DNA of 64,000 nt, from the NCBI GenBank assembly GCA_026388985.1, contig JAPLIS010000017.1, forward strand, positions 27,641-91,640. Direction: 5' to 3'. The notes below the pieces were generated by a model. That model had not been told where the DNA came from. It did no database searches and was given only the letters and a program-made list of their open reading frames with translations. The translations under genes and the position numbers were made by a program. Positions 34,850 to 44,900 of this stretch are shown piece by piece. This DNA is from Candidatus Babelota bacterium (GTDB taxonomy: Bacteria > Babelota > Babeliae > Babelales > Vermiphilaceae). Each line of letters begins with the position of its first letter. The stretch's first letter is position 1.

Positions 34850-34888
34850 AAATATATACTTACATACATAGCAGGGAACTTTTTTCTG

Positions 34889-36223
34889 ATGAATAACAAT
34901 CTTTTTGGCACTGATGGCATCAGAAATAGAGTTGGACAAGAACCTTTTACGCAAAAGCAATTGCAACAATTAGGAAGCGCTATAGCCAGCTGGGCGCAAA
35001 CCCGATACAACAGTGCTCATCCTGTTGGTGTAATTGCCAGTGATACACGTATATCCTGTTCATTTGTTAAGGCATCCCTATTAAGCGGCATGTTGTTAAG
35101 CACTGTAAAGCTCATCGATGTTGATATTTTACCAACACCCGCCGTTTTTGCTTTGTTAAAACAGCATGATACAACATTTAATTTTGGGATCGTTATTTCT
35201 GCATCACATAATCCCTATGCTGATAATGGCATAAAATTAATTGATGGACGTACCGGCAAACTAACAGAAATGGATGAAATAGCCCTCTCATCCCTCTATT
35301 ATCAAACTACCCCAACTCATACGTATACGCAGTTCAGTACTGTTACCCAATGGCCTCATGCCTCTCAAGAGTATAGTGCCGCTATAACTCACTATTTTAA
35401 ACCAAACATGCTCAAAAATAGAACCATTGTTCTTGATTGTGCTCATGGCGCAACATCTACCGTTGCTCCTTCATTATTTAACCTACTTGGTGGACGTACC
35501 ATCGTTATTAATAATACTCCGAATGGTACCAATATAAATGATAAGTGCGGGGCTCTTTACCCTGAGTCACTACAACTAGCGGTTAAAAAGCATAAGGCTG
35601 ACATGGGCTTTGCTTTTGATGGTGATGGGGATCGTGTTATCGCCGTTAACAACAAGGGTGAAATAAAAAATGGTGATGACATACTCGCTCTTCTTGCCAC
35701 ACATCATCGTTATGTTGAACAAAAAACGATAGTAGGCACGATAATGAGCAATGAAGGTTTAGCTGACCATTTACGATTACAGAACAAACACCTTGTGCGT
35801 ACAGCTGTGGGAGATAAACATATTAGTGCCTATCTGCAAAGAGACCATCTTTTGCTAGGAGGAGAACAGTCGGGACACATTATTATGAATGATTATTTGC
35901 CTGCTGGTGATGGCATATTTACGGCCCTCTCTATGTTAGAAGCGATGATTGAAACTAATAATAAAGAATGTGCGACCTTTATCCACTATCCTCAAATCCT
36001 TATCAATATACCTGTGTTAACAAAACAAGATTTAAGCCATAAACCTTACGCTGATATTATTGCCGATTATGCAGAACAATTAACTAATGGTAGACTTGAA
36101 GTACGTTATTCTGGCACTGAAAACTTGTTACGTGTTATGGTAGAAAGTAAAGATAAAGAATTAGCTTTATCTATTGGTAATCAATTAGCCTATAATCTCA
36201 AAAAAAAATTAAGCACTCTCTAG
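34889..36223 (+). CDS. glmM: Phosphoglucosamine mutase
   Basis: GlmM converts glucosamine-6-phosphate to glucosamine-1-phosphate for UDP-GlcNAc synthesis, feeding peptidoglycan. The 444 residues match the family. FGTDGIRNRVG lies at the N-terminus, and the active phosphoserine is Ser106 in SASHNPYADNGIK. The metal loop is DGDGDR near 247-252, followed by GGEQSGHII and the C-terminal phosphate-binding RYSGTENLLRVM. All are intact. It is the third gene of the cdaA-ybbR-glmM cluster. Confidence 0.97.
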   Translation: MNNNLFGTDGIRNRVGQEPFTQKQLQQLGSAIASWAQTRYNSAHPVGVIASDTRISCSFVKASLLSGMLLSTVKLIDVDILPTPAVFALLKQHDTTFNFGIVISASHNPYADNGIKLIDGRTGKLTEMDEIALSSLYYQTTPTHTYTQFSTVTQWPHASQEYSAAITHYFKPNMLKNRTIVLDCAHGATSTVAPSLFNLLGGRTIVINNTPNGTNINDKCGALYPESLQLAVKKHKADMGFAFDGDGDRVIAVNNKGEIKNGDDILALLATHHRYVEQKTIVGTIMSNEGLADHLRLQNKHLVRTAVGDKHISAYLQRDHLLLGGEQSGHIIMNDYLPAGDGIFTALSMLEAMIETNNKECATFIHYPQILINIPVLTKQDLSHKPYADIIADYAEQLTNGRLEVRYSGTENLLRVMVESKDKELALSIGNQLAYNLKKKLSTL

Positions 36224-36233
36224 GAGAATATAT

Positions 36234-36878
36234 ATGTCTATCTCAAAAATAACTTCACGCATCGGACAGCATCTATCATCCCTTTTTCTAAATGGTCTTT
36301 TGACAATTTTACCTATCATCCTCACTATTGCTTTGTTTAATACCTCATTCAAACTGATTACTGGATGGCTACAACCTTTACGAAGACTAACACAATGTAC
36401 CTGCCTCAATACTATTCCCTATGCTGAAGTGATTCTAGCCATAGTTGCTATTTTTGCGATAGGTGCTTTCATTAAAATAGTCATACTGCGTCCCCTTGTT
36501 CATGCTTTTGAACATATACTGTTTCGTATTCCCCTGGTACGTCCCGTTTATTCAGGTATTAAACAACTGGTCGCTGCTTTTAGCTTTCAAAACAAAGTTA
36601 CTTTTAAACAGGTAGTGATGGTCGAATTTCCTCGCAAAAACATGTATAGCATTGGTTTTCTAACAGGTGAATTATCAGAAAACATATCCCCCAATAAAGA
36701 TGAAAAATTTTTCAACATATTTATTCCCACCACCCCAAATCCCACTACCGGCTTTTTGGTTATACTCCCAGAAACAAGTATTCACCCTATTGATGATATA
36801 ACGCGACAAGAAGCTATGACCATGGTTATTTCTGGCGGCATAGTCCAACCAGAACGTTTTATGAAAAACAAATTATAA
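36234..36878 (+). CDS. DUF502 family membrane protein
   Basis: A 214-residue protein with two membrane helices (LLTILPIILTIALFNTSF at about 22-40 and YAEVILAIVAIFAIGAFIKIVI at about 63-84). The conserved DUF502 segments follow: IPLVRPVYSGIKQLV, FKQVVMVEFPRKNMYSIGF, FIPTTPNPTTGFLV and AMTMVISGGI. The function is not established; members are widespread envelope proteins. It begins 11 bp after glmM and has a good site (CTAGGAGAATATAT), so it belongs to the same operon. Confidence 0.88.
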   Translation: MSISKITSRIGQHLSSLFLNGLLTILPIILTIALFNTSFKLITGWLQPLRRLTQCTCLNTIPYAEVILAIVAIFAIGAFIKIVILRPLVHAFEHILFRIPLVRPVYSGIKQLVAAFSFQNKVTFKQVVMVEFPRKNMYSIGFLTGELSENISPNKDEKFFNIFIPTTPNPTTGFLVILPETSIHPIDDITRQEAMTMVISGGIVQPERFMKNKL

Positions 36879-36888
36879 TCAGAGCGCT

Positions 36889-36925
36889 TTATAAAAAAAA
36901 TTATAAAAAAAATTATAAAAAAAAA
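36889..36925 (+). repeat. Three 12-bp direct repeats before an ankyrin start
   Basis: TTATAAAAAAAA occurs three times in a row, ending two bases before the ATG at 36927. It occupies the place of the ribosome binding site, so no Shine-Dalgarno sequence is present. Confidence 0.8.
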
Positions 36926-36926
36926 C

Positions 36927-37460
36927 ATGAAAAAAATAAGTTTACTAACAATTGTATCTATAGCTTTATCGACACTGATCCCTACTCAATCAATAAAAAC
37001 TATGGAACAAAATAATAATCCTCAGATATCGGAAAGCAGAGAGAATAACGCGCTCTTTAAAGCAGTCATTGATTACAATGTGCCTGCAGCCATTCGCGCC
37101 CTTCAAAGGGGAGCCGACATTAATACACAAAGTTTTAGCTGTATCTATAGACATACACCCCTGCACTTAGCTGTTATGATGGGCCATGATAAAATGGTTG
37201 ACACCTTAATTAGCCATAAAGCAAATAGTAATATACAAAGTAGTGATGGCTCAACACCATTAATACTGGCAGCCTCAGGTACTTTTGCCAACTTATATAT
37301 AATAAAAGAGATTATATGTGCGGGTGCTGATATAGAAATTAAAGACCACAATAATCGAACCGCCTTTGAACAGATCAAAACAGATTACGTACGCACTGTA
37401 TTTTTAAATGCTGTAGCAGAACGAGACAATAAAATAAAAGCACTCAAAGCTCATCTATAA
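36927..37460 (+). CDS. Exported ankyrin protein
   Basis: A 177-residue protein with signal peptide MKKISLLTIVSIALSTLIP. Three to four ankyrin repeats at about 35-160 include HTPLHLAVMMGHDKMVDTLISHKA and STPLILAASG. It has no extra domain and lacks the PGI-type motif of the other small ankyrin proteins. The start is preceded only by an A/T repeat. The 3' end overlaps the convergent gene at 37455 by 6 bp. Confidence 0.82.
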   Translation: MKKISLLTIVSIALSTLIPTQSIKTMEQNNNPQISESRENNALFKAVIDYNVPAAIRALQRGADINTQSFSCIYRHTPLHLAVMMGHDKMVDTLISHKANSNIQSSDGSTPLILAASGTFANLYIIKEIICAGADIEIKDHNNRTAFEQIKTDYVRTVFLNAVAERDNKIKALKAHL

Positions 37461-38402
37461 TTCAAAAAAACGTGCGTAAAAAAGATCTAACCCTATCGAG
37501 TTATCACTATTTTTAAAGCGATAATCTAATCGATACACAAAATCATGTGCTGCCATAAGCTCTGCTTGTGTATAATTACGCCAATCACGGTTAATAAAAG
37601 AAAAGGGCAATCGAAATGCTATCTTGCGTGCATCATTATATTTCCGCTGCTTACTCAAATTAATAAACATGCTTGCTCGCCACAACTGTTCTGACCAAAA
37701 CGCTATCCAAAACTGTGGCGAATAGGCATCCATTACCATCTTCCACTGTATAAAAAATTGATTACTATTTTTTTGAAATAAATACTGACTCAAACTAAAC
37801 ATCGATTGCTCTGGAGCAATAATAACGTTAAGCCATTCTTCAAAAAACTGACTCTCTTTAATACCTAGTGGTATGTAACGCATAATAATACATGCATGTT
37901 CAAACGATATATATTCAAAGCGAGTGTATAATTGCTGTATACAATTTTTTGATTGGGAACTGGGAACAATACCAAACCATGTTAATAAAGCCCCAAATAC
38001 TATTTTATCAACTTTTTCCGGCACCTCTATCAAGGGAAAGTGAGCATTATAATTACTGATCTTATCTGGAGATATATAGGCAATAATGATATGTGGTCCG
38101 GTATATGATTGCAGAAAAGCCAAAAAAACAGTGTCTTTTGTACGACTATCAGTCTCTAAGCCGGTTATAAAATAAGCAACACTACAACCCAAAAAACTGG
38201 TTGATAAGCGCCCTATAACAAGCTGAATGTCTTCTTGAGCTATATCAATTACTTCAACTGCCATAGTGCGTTGTATCAAAAAACGCAACTGCATAAAAAA
38301 AAGAAATGGATACTCTGATCCACTAAACAAATGTACAGATTTTTTTGTAATAGATTCGCTTGTCTGGAAGTCTGCTATAAAACGATAAAAATCAAGTTGC
38401 AT
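37455..38402 (-). CDS. Probable divergent DNA polymerase III delta subunit (HolA-like)
   Basis: This 315-residue protein starts from the ATG at 38402 with AGGG 8 bases upstream. N-terminal similarity is weak. The C-terminal helical part resembles the delta-subunit collar: a LSKQRKYNDARKIAFRLPFSF segment, then YTQAELMAAHDFVYRLDYRFKN and SIGLDLFYARFF, which recalls the ADxxLKxG...LE pattern of HolA. Length fits HolA (about 330). Delta opens the sliding clamp during loading. The assignment is by pattern only and could be wrong. It is last in the rpsO-pnp-rph-holA run. Confidence 0.5.
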   Translation of the reverse strand: MQLDFYRFIADFQTSESITKKSVHLFSGSEYPFLFFMQLRFLIQRTMAVEVIDIAQEDIQLVIGRLSTSFLGCSVAYFITGLETDSRTKDTVFLAFLQSYTGPHIIIAYISPDKISNYNAHFPLIEVPEKVDKIVFGALLTWFGIVPSSQSKNCIQQLYTRFEYISFEHACIIMRYIPLGIKESQFFEEWLNVIIAPEQSMFSLSQYLFQKNSNQFFIQWKMVMDAYSPQFWIAFWSEQLWRASMFINLSKQRKYNDARKIAFRLPFSFINRDWRNYTQAELMAAHDFVYRLDYRFKNSDNSIGLDLFYARFFEL

Positions 38403-38450
38403 CTTTGCCACCCTATTCCATTACCATGGCAGGCAATGCTCAAAAGAAAT

Positions 38451-39284
38451 TTATGATAAATGCAAACGATTGTGCAAACTAAATAAAGGAACTCGCTCAG
38501 TAGCCACCGTGCTCTCTTTTTTTTCAGCAGCTAGTGTACTCTCTTTTTTTTCAGTAGCCATGCCCATCTTTTGTTGCTCTTTTTCAAACAATAAAAACCA
38601 TTGGGCAGCCCCATCTCGAGCCATAAGTTGCGCTTGCGTAAAAAGGTTCCAGTCGACAGGAGCTTTTTCTGCTCCTCCTTGAACCTCAACAATTCCTCCT
38701 GAACGAGCCATCACAAAATTAAAATCAGCCTGCCCAGAACTATCTTCTTGATATGAAGGATCTACCACGCAAACACCATTTACTACTCCTACAGATACCG
38801 CTGCAACTAAATCAGTTAAAAAAGGTTTTTTTAATAATTTAGAAGCAATCCATGCTTCTTGTGCACGCATTAATGCAATAGATGCTCCAGAAATGGAAGC
38901 GGTACGTGTGCCTCCATCAGCCTGTAGCACATCACAATCAACAAGAATAGTATAATCTGGCAACAATTTTAAATTAACTATAGAACGCAAAGCTCTCCCT
39001 ATAAGTCGAGAAATCTCAACGGCACGACCATTATATTTTAATGCTGATGCTTGTCGAGCAGTGCGATCCTGTGTTGCTGTTGGCAACATTCCATACTCTG
39101 CCGATAACCAACCACTGCCTTTGCCACGCAAGAAGGGCGGCACTCCTTGTTGTAACGTCACTGTACATAATACCTTTGTATTACCAACTTCAAGTAATAC
39201 AGCACCGGGGGCATACCCAAATGCTTTTTCATGTATTAATATAGTACGTAACTCACTAAGTGCTCGCCCATCAGTTCTTTGCAT
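38451..39284 (-). CDS. rph: Ribonuclease PH
   Basis: RNase PH trims tRNA 3' ends by phosphorolysis. The core of about 240 residues is intact: RTDGRALSELRTI, VLCTVTLQQGVPPFLRGKGSGWLSAEYGMLP, the RTARQ phosphate-site motif, EISRLIGRALR, and CDVLQADGGTRTASISG. The C-terminus is extended by a duplicated Lys/Glu/Ser unit (EKKEST twice), visible as a short tandem repeat around 38509-38560. It lies 29 bp after pnp, so two phosphorolytic exonucleases share an operon. Confidence 0.96.
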   Translation of the reverse strand: MQRTDGRALSELRTILIHEKAFGYAPGAVLLEVGNTKVLCTVTLQQGVPPFLRGKGSGWLSAEYGMLPTATQDRTARQASALKYNGRAVEISRLIGRALRSIVNLKLLPDYTILVDCDVLQADGGTRTASISGASIALMRAQEAWIASKLLKKPFLTDLVAAVSVGVVNGVCVVDPSYQEDSSGQADFNFVMARSGGIVEVQGGAEKAPVDWNLFTQAQLMARDGAAQWFLLFEKEQQKMGMATEKKESTLAAEKKESTVATERVPLFSLHNRLHLS

Positions 39285-39313
39285 TGCGTAATAATCTCAA
39301 TTAATAAAAATGG

Positions 39314-41416
39314 TTATTTAGCTTTATCATCTTCTACTAAGCGTAAACTAATTCTGCCTGATACGTCATCATGATCAAGAATATGCACAGTAATCAATTG
39401 ATCAAGAGCTAAATCTTTGGCATAGGTACGTTGCATGTGACGTGGAATATTAGAAATATGCACAAGGCCATCTACCCCTGGTACTAATTCTACAAAAATA
39501 CCAAAATCAGCGAATTTACGTATTTTACCTTTGAAGGTAGTGCCAACATCTATTTGACCAGCAAGTACTTTAACCCAACGAATCGCCATTTCTGTATTAG
39601 CTTCTGGTCCACCAAAGATTTTTACTAAACCGTCAGATTCTATATCAATAGTCGTTTTAGTAACTTCGATAATCTCACGAATTGTTTTACCACCACCACC
39701 AATAATACCACCAATTTTATCAGGCGCTACATGCAATGTCGTCACTTTTGGAACAAGATCAGATAATTGCTCATTAGGCTTGGTCATTACTTTTTGCATT
39801 TCACCAAGAATATGCAATCTGCCTTCACGAGCTTGGGCTAATGCTGATTCAAACACTTCGCGAGAAAATCCGCCTTTATATTTAATATCAAGCTGAATAG
39901 CGGTAACTCCATCATGTGTACCAACTACTTTAAAGTCCATTAAACCGAAGTCATCTTCGAATCCAGAAATGTCTGACAATACTGCTGTCTGGCCAGTCGC
40001 ATTTCTAAGTAATCCCATAGCAATACCACCAACCATCTTTTTAATTGGCACACCAGCGTGCATTAATGCCATGGTTGAACCACATGCAGTTGCCATTGAT
40101 GTTGAACCATTTGATTCAAGCATGTCTGCTACGATACGGATGGTATAAGGAAATTCTTCTTTTGAAGGAAGTACATATTTAAATGATGAAGCTGCAAGAT
40201 AGCCATGTCCCACTTCACGTCTTCCTGGACCACGCAACATACGCACTTCGCCCACTGAAAATGGAGGGAAATTGTAATGCAACATGAAAGAACTTTTTAT
40301 TGATTCTCCGGTATCCATAACATTTTCAAAGCGCTGTTCGTCTTGTCCACCACCGAGAGTGACGGTAACCAATGCTTGTGTTTGGCCGCGAGTAAATAAA
40401 GCTGAACCATGAGTGAATGGTAATAAACCAACTTCTGTAGTTATCTTACGTATTTCTGTGAAATCACGACCATCAACTCGCTTATTTTTATTAAGAATAA
40501 GCTCGGTAATTTTTTCTTTCATGACACTTTTGAAAATATATTCCACAACAGCTGGGATAATGCCTGGTACTTCTAATTCTTGTGTATTTTGAGTTAAAAA
40601 TTCATCTTTTAATTCTTTAACACGAGAGCTGCGCATTTCTTTATCAGAAACAAAAACAGGCTCTACGCGCTCGCTGGTTAAAAAATTAGCTGAAAGCTTT
40701 TCCCATACGCCCCAGTTTTGCCAATCATCACCATGTCCAACTTTGGCCTTACCAATCTCTTTTTGAATCTCTTCTTGCCATACAACAAGTTTTTTAATCG
40801 CATCATGAGCACAAAATAAAGCATCGATTAAATCTTTTTCTGGCAATTCATTCATAGCGCCTTCAACCATACAAATACCTTCTTTGGTACCCGCTACGGT
40901 TAAATTTGCTTGTGAACGTACGCTGTCTTCATATGTTGGATTCACCACCCATGCATCATCAATACGAGCTACTTCTACTGCGCCAACAGGCCCTAGAAAA
41001 GAAATTTTTGAAATAGATAAAGCTAAAGATGCTGCCACTAATGCTATTGTATTAGGAGCGTACCGTTTATCAACCGAATATACGGTAACAAGCACTTGAA
41101 CCTGATCGAAAAAATTTGCTGGGAATAAAGGTCTAATGGCACGATCTATTAACCGACTAGTTAATACTTCTCGATCAGAAGGTCTTCCTTCCCTCTTATA
41201 ATACCCCCCAGGAATTTTTCCTGCTGCTGCGAGCTGTTCTTTATAATCAACAGTAAGGGGGAGAAAGCCTGGAAATTCTTTAGATTCTGCTGATACAACT
41301 GTGGCTAAAATAACAGTACCGCCATGCTTAAAAAATAAAGAGCCATCGGCTTGAAGTGCAACTTTACCTATCTCAGCCTCAAATCCAAACTCTTCTAATC
41401 TAAAATTTTTGACCAT
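39314..41416 (-). CDS. pnp: Polyribonucleotide nucleotidyltransferase (PNPase)
   Basis: PNPase degrades mRNA from the 3' end. The 700 residues contain a first RNase PH domain at about 1-210 (REGRPSDREVLTSRLIDRAIRPLF), a helical linker, and a second RNase PH domain at about 300-530 (GQTQALVTVTLGG, RREVGHGYLA, ATACGSTMALMHAGV, LMDFKVVGTHDG). The KH domain follows (IGGIIGGGGKTIREI), then an S1 domain (FADFGIFVELVPGVDGLVHISN). Full length. The order rpsO-pnp is conserved across bacteria. Confidence 0.97.
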   Translation of the reverse strand: MVKNFRLEEFGFEAEIGKVALQADGSLFFKHGGTVILATVVSAESKEFPGFLPLTVDYKEQLAAAGKIPGGYYKREGRPSDREVLTSRLIDRAIRPLFPANFFDQVQVLVTVYSVDKRYAPNTIALVAASLALSISKISFLGPVGAVEVARIDDAWVVNPTYEDSVRSQANLTVAGTKEGICMVEGAMNELPEKDLIDALFCAHDAIKKLVVWQEEIQKEIGKAKVGHGDDWQNWGVWEKLSANFLTSERVEPVFVSDKEMRSSRVKELKDEFLTQNTQELEVPGIIPAVVEYIFKSVMKEKITELILNKNKRVDGRDFTEIRKITTEVGLLPFTHGSALFTRGQTQALVTVTLGGGQDEQRFENVMDTGESIKSSFMLHYNFPPFSVGEVRMLRGPGRREVGHGYLAASSFKYVLPSKEEFPYTIRIVADMLESNGSTSMATACGSTMALMHAGVPIKKMVGGIAMGLLRNATGQTAVLSDISGFEDDFGLMDFKVVGTHDGVTAIQLDIKYKGGFSREVFESALAQAREGRLHILGEMQKVMTKPNEQLSDLVPKVTTLHVAPDKIGGIIGGGGKTIREIIEVTKTTIDIESDGLVKIFGGPEANTEMAIRWVKVLAGQIDVGTTFKGKIRKFADFGIFVELVPGVDGLVHISNIPRHMQRTYAKDLALDQLITVHILDHDDVSGRISLRLVEDDKAK

Positions 41417-41465
41417 TACACTAAACCTAACATTGCTTTGATAACTTTTATAACATATAAATACA

Positions 41466-41735
41466 CTATTTACGTAGACCTAATTTTTCAATGACATTTT
41501 TGTAGCTCTGTACGTTTTTGCCTTTAAGATACAGCAAAAATTTCTTTCTACGGCATACCATTCTTAATAGGCCACGTTTTGTACTAAAATCTTTTGGATT
41601 TTTAATACAATGACCGTTTAGCTCATTGATACCATGAGTCAACAATGCAATTTGTACTTCGATTGACCCTGTATCATATTCATTGATTTTAAATGTTTGA
41701 ACTATTGTATTTATTACTTCTTTTTGCAATGCCAT
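41466..41735 (-). CDS. rpsO: 30S ribosomal protein S15
   Basis: S15 binds the central domain of 16S rRNA early in 30S assembly. The 89 residues match the family length and motifs: [21 protein letters not shown], the [23 protein letters not shown] block, and a final [12 protein letters not shown]. It is upstream of pnp with 49 bp between. A decamer-like AT repeat lies just upstream at 41757-41792. Confidence 0.97.
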   Translation of the reverse strand: MALQKEVINTIVQTFKINEYDTGSIEVQIALLTHGINELNGHCIKNPKDFSTKRGLLRMVCRRKKFLLYLKGKNVQSYKNVIEKLGLRK

Positions 41736-41756
41736 TGTATTTAATCCTGTTTTTCT

Positions 41757-41792
41757 CTATTTTACTATTTTACTATTTTGCTATTTTACTAC
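41757..41792. repeat. Short AT-rich tandem repeat upstream of rpsO
   Basis: CTATTTTA-type units of 9-10 bases repeat about four times in the leader of rpsO (minus strand). It may reflect slippage; no regulatory structure is evident. Confidence 0.6.
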
Positions 41793-41876
41793 TTTAATAT
41801 CTTGTTATTTTTGCCTAAGCCATACGTCTATGTTTTATCAATCACCTTAACTTATCTGGCACCTTACATTATCTGG

Positions 41877-41948
41877 TAGGCACGAGCGGAATTGAACCGC
41901 TGACCCCTGCTACGTCAAAGCAGTGCTCTGCCCCTGAGCTACGCGCCT
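41877..41948 (-). tRNA. tRNA-Val (anticodon GAC)
   Basis: The minus strand folds as a 72-base tRNA. The acceptor arms AGGCGCG and CGTGCCT pair with one G-U. The anticodon stem CTGCT/AGCAG encloses TTGACGT, giving GAC. The T arm is GCGGTTCAATTCCGC. CCA is not encoded. It lies 8 bases after the rpoC stop. Confidence 0.92.
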
Positions 41949-41956
41949 ATCAATAA

Positions 41957-44900
41957 TTATGCTTCCGATGCTGACATTTTAAGTTCTTTCATCGCTTCTT
42001 CACGTTCTTGTGTTTCCGCTTTTGTTGCTTGTCTTTCTAAATCAGATAAATCATCTCCAAGATACTTTTCACGGAAAGACCGAATGCCAGTACCCGCAGA
42101 AATTACCTTACCAACGATCACATTTTCTTTTAATCCATATAAATGATCCGTCTGACCAAGAGTCGCTGCTTCTGCTAAAATACGTGTTGTTTCTTGGAAT
42201 GATGCAGCTGAAATAAAGCTTTCTGTGCCTAAAGATGCTTGCGTAATACCCATTAATATAGGCTTAGCCGTAGCTACCTTTTTACCTTCAGCTTTTAACA
42301 AACTGTTAACTGATCTGAAATGTATACGATCAATTTTATCCCCAATAGCAAAATCACTGCTTCCTTGATCAACTACACGAACCTTACGAACCATTTGACG
42401 TACAATAAGCTCTATATGACGATCGCTAATATCGATTCCCTGCAATCTATAAATTTCTTGTATATGATCAACAAGATACCGTTGAACAACATCAAGACCC
42501 ATAATGCGAAGCATATCATGCAACACAGGAGCACCAGACGTTAAACGATCTCCAGCACTTAAGCGTTCACCATTCACCACGTTTAATTGTTTGCCACGAG
42601 GAATCAAATAATCAAATGATTCTGCGCCAGAAACGACACTTACTTTACGCATACCTCGATGCAAACCACCAATAACAACATCACCATCTATGTCTGATAT
42701 AATTGCTGCTTCTCGTGGTGCACGAGCTTCAAATAATTCGGCAATTCGAGGTAAACCTCCCACGGTAATATCCTTACTTCGCGATATTTCTCGTGGCATT
42801 TTAACAAGCACATCACCAATATTTATCTGTTGATTGTCTGATACACTCAGATGCGAACCACTCGGTAAATAATAGTGAGCTAATTCCTCACCATCTTCAT
42901 CGATAATGCTGATTGCTGGCTGATATTTTTCACTACGTGTTTCAAGAAGCGTAAAGGTAGACTTATTGGATGCTTCATCAAAACGTTCTTGTACCGTAAC
43001 ACCTTCAATTAAGTCGATAAATTTAACCACACCTGCTTTTTCAGTAAGAATCACTTTATTATGTGGATCCCATTCTGCAAGCTTAGTACCTACTTTAACG
43101 GCTTGTTTATCTTGTACATTGATAATCGATCCATACTCTAAATCATATCGTTGCAATTCACGGTTATCTTCTGCAAGAATCACGATTTTCGCCTTACGAC
43201 TCATTACGATAGACTGTCCTTGATGATTCGTAATAGTACGTATTCCTCGCCACTCAATAATACCTTCTGATTTTGCTTCATAATATGGCTGATCAACCAA
43301 ACCACTAGCCGTACCCCCAATATGGAAGGTCCTCATGGTAAGCTGCGTTCCTGGTTCACCAATTGACTGAGCCGCAATAATACCAACCGTGGTTCCTATG
43401 TCAACATAGGCACCTTTAGATAAATCATACCCATAACATTTAACACATACACCAAATTTGGTCTGACATGTTAACACTGAACGTACCAAAACTTTACTTA
43501 CCACTGATTCGGCAAATTTTGCAACCATATCTCGATCAACTACATCTCCCTGTTTTCCAATTAATTCACCTTTAACAGGATCTTTAACATCTGTAGCAAG
43601 AACTCGACCAAATAAACGATTAGCAAGCTTATAAATAACATCGCCAGAATCTTTTAAATCTTCTAACTCAACATAACCCAAAGTTCTACAATCTTCTGTT
43701 ATAACTACAACATCTTGTGCTACGTCAACTAAACGACGTGTTAAATAACCAGAGTTTGCTGTTTTAAGAGCTGTATCTGCTTGACCTTTACGCGCACCGT
43801 GAGTTGAAGTAAAGTACTCATAAACGGTTAAACCCTCTTTAAAGTTTGACTTTACCGGCATTTCCATAATTTCACCGGAAGGTTTTACCATGGGCCCACG
43901 CATACCAACAAGTTGCTTAATTTGATCTTTGGTACCCTTTGCTCCAGACTCAAGCATCATAAAAATAGAGTTAAAAGGCTTAAATGATTTATCGACATTT
44001 GAATATACATCTTTATTAATCGATTCAAGCTCTTTATACATAGCATTTGCAATATCAGCAGTAGCATGTCCCCAAATACTAATCACTTTGCTATGACGTT
44101 CACCATTGGTAATGATACCATCTATATAAAGCTTTTCAGTTTTTTTAACTACTTTTTCTGCTTGATGAAGAACTATTGCTTTTTCTTTAGGAATAACTAA
44201 ATCTGATAAAACAAAAGAAATACCACTGACTGTTGCATTATAAAAACCAAGTTTTTTAATCTTATCAAGACAAAGCACCGTAAGATCACTACCAAAACGA
44301 TAATAAATTTTTTCAATCATTTTGGCTAAGTCGCCCTTACTCACTACGGTATTTACCCAATGAAACAATGATCCTTCTGGTAAAGCTTCAAACAAAAGTG
44401 TACGACCAACAGTTGTTTCTACCACTGATTGATCTGCCAAGCGCACTTTAATTCGTGCATGTAAATCAACTTGTTTGCACTGAAATGCACGTACAACTTC
44501 ATGAACACCAGAAAATACAATTCCCTCACCGAGCGCATTTGCACGAACTTTTGTCATATAGTGCAAGCCCAATACCATGTCCTGAGAAGGTACTGTTAGG
44601 GGTCGACCATTTGAAGGAGAAAGTATGTTTTTTGTAGAAAGCATCAATTGTCTACTTTCCTCTTGTGCTCTTTCACTTAATGGCAAGTGAACCGACATGG
44701 TATCACCATCAAAGTCAGCGTTGAACGCACTACACACAAGCGGATGAATTTTAATTGCTTTGCCTTCAACCAAAATAGGATAAAAAGCCTGAATCCCCAA
44801 ACGATGCAACGTTGGAGCACGGTTTAAAAGTATTGGACGACTGGTCACAACACTTTCAAGAACATCCCAAACTTCTGGATGCCCTTCATCAACCAAACGA

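Noticed and set aside
36880..36926. CRISPR-like short repeats before the ankyrin gene
   Set aside because: The units are 12 bp without spacers, so they are simple tandem repeats. No CRISPR array or cas gene was seen in the window.
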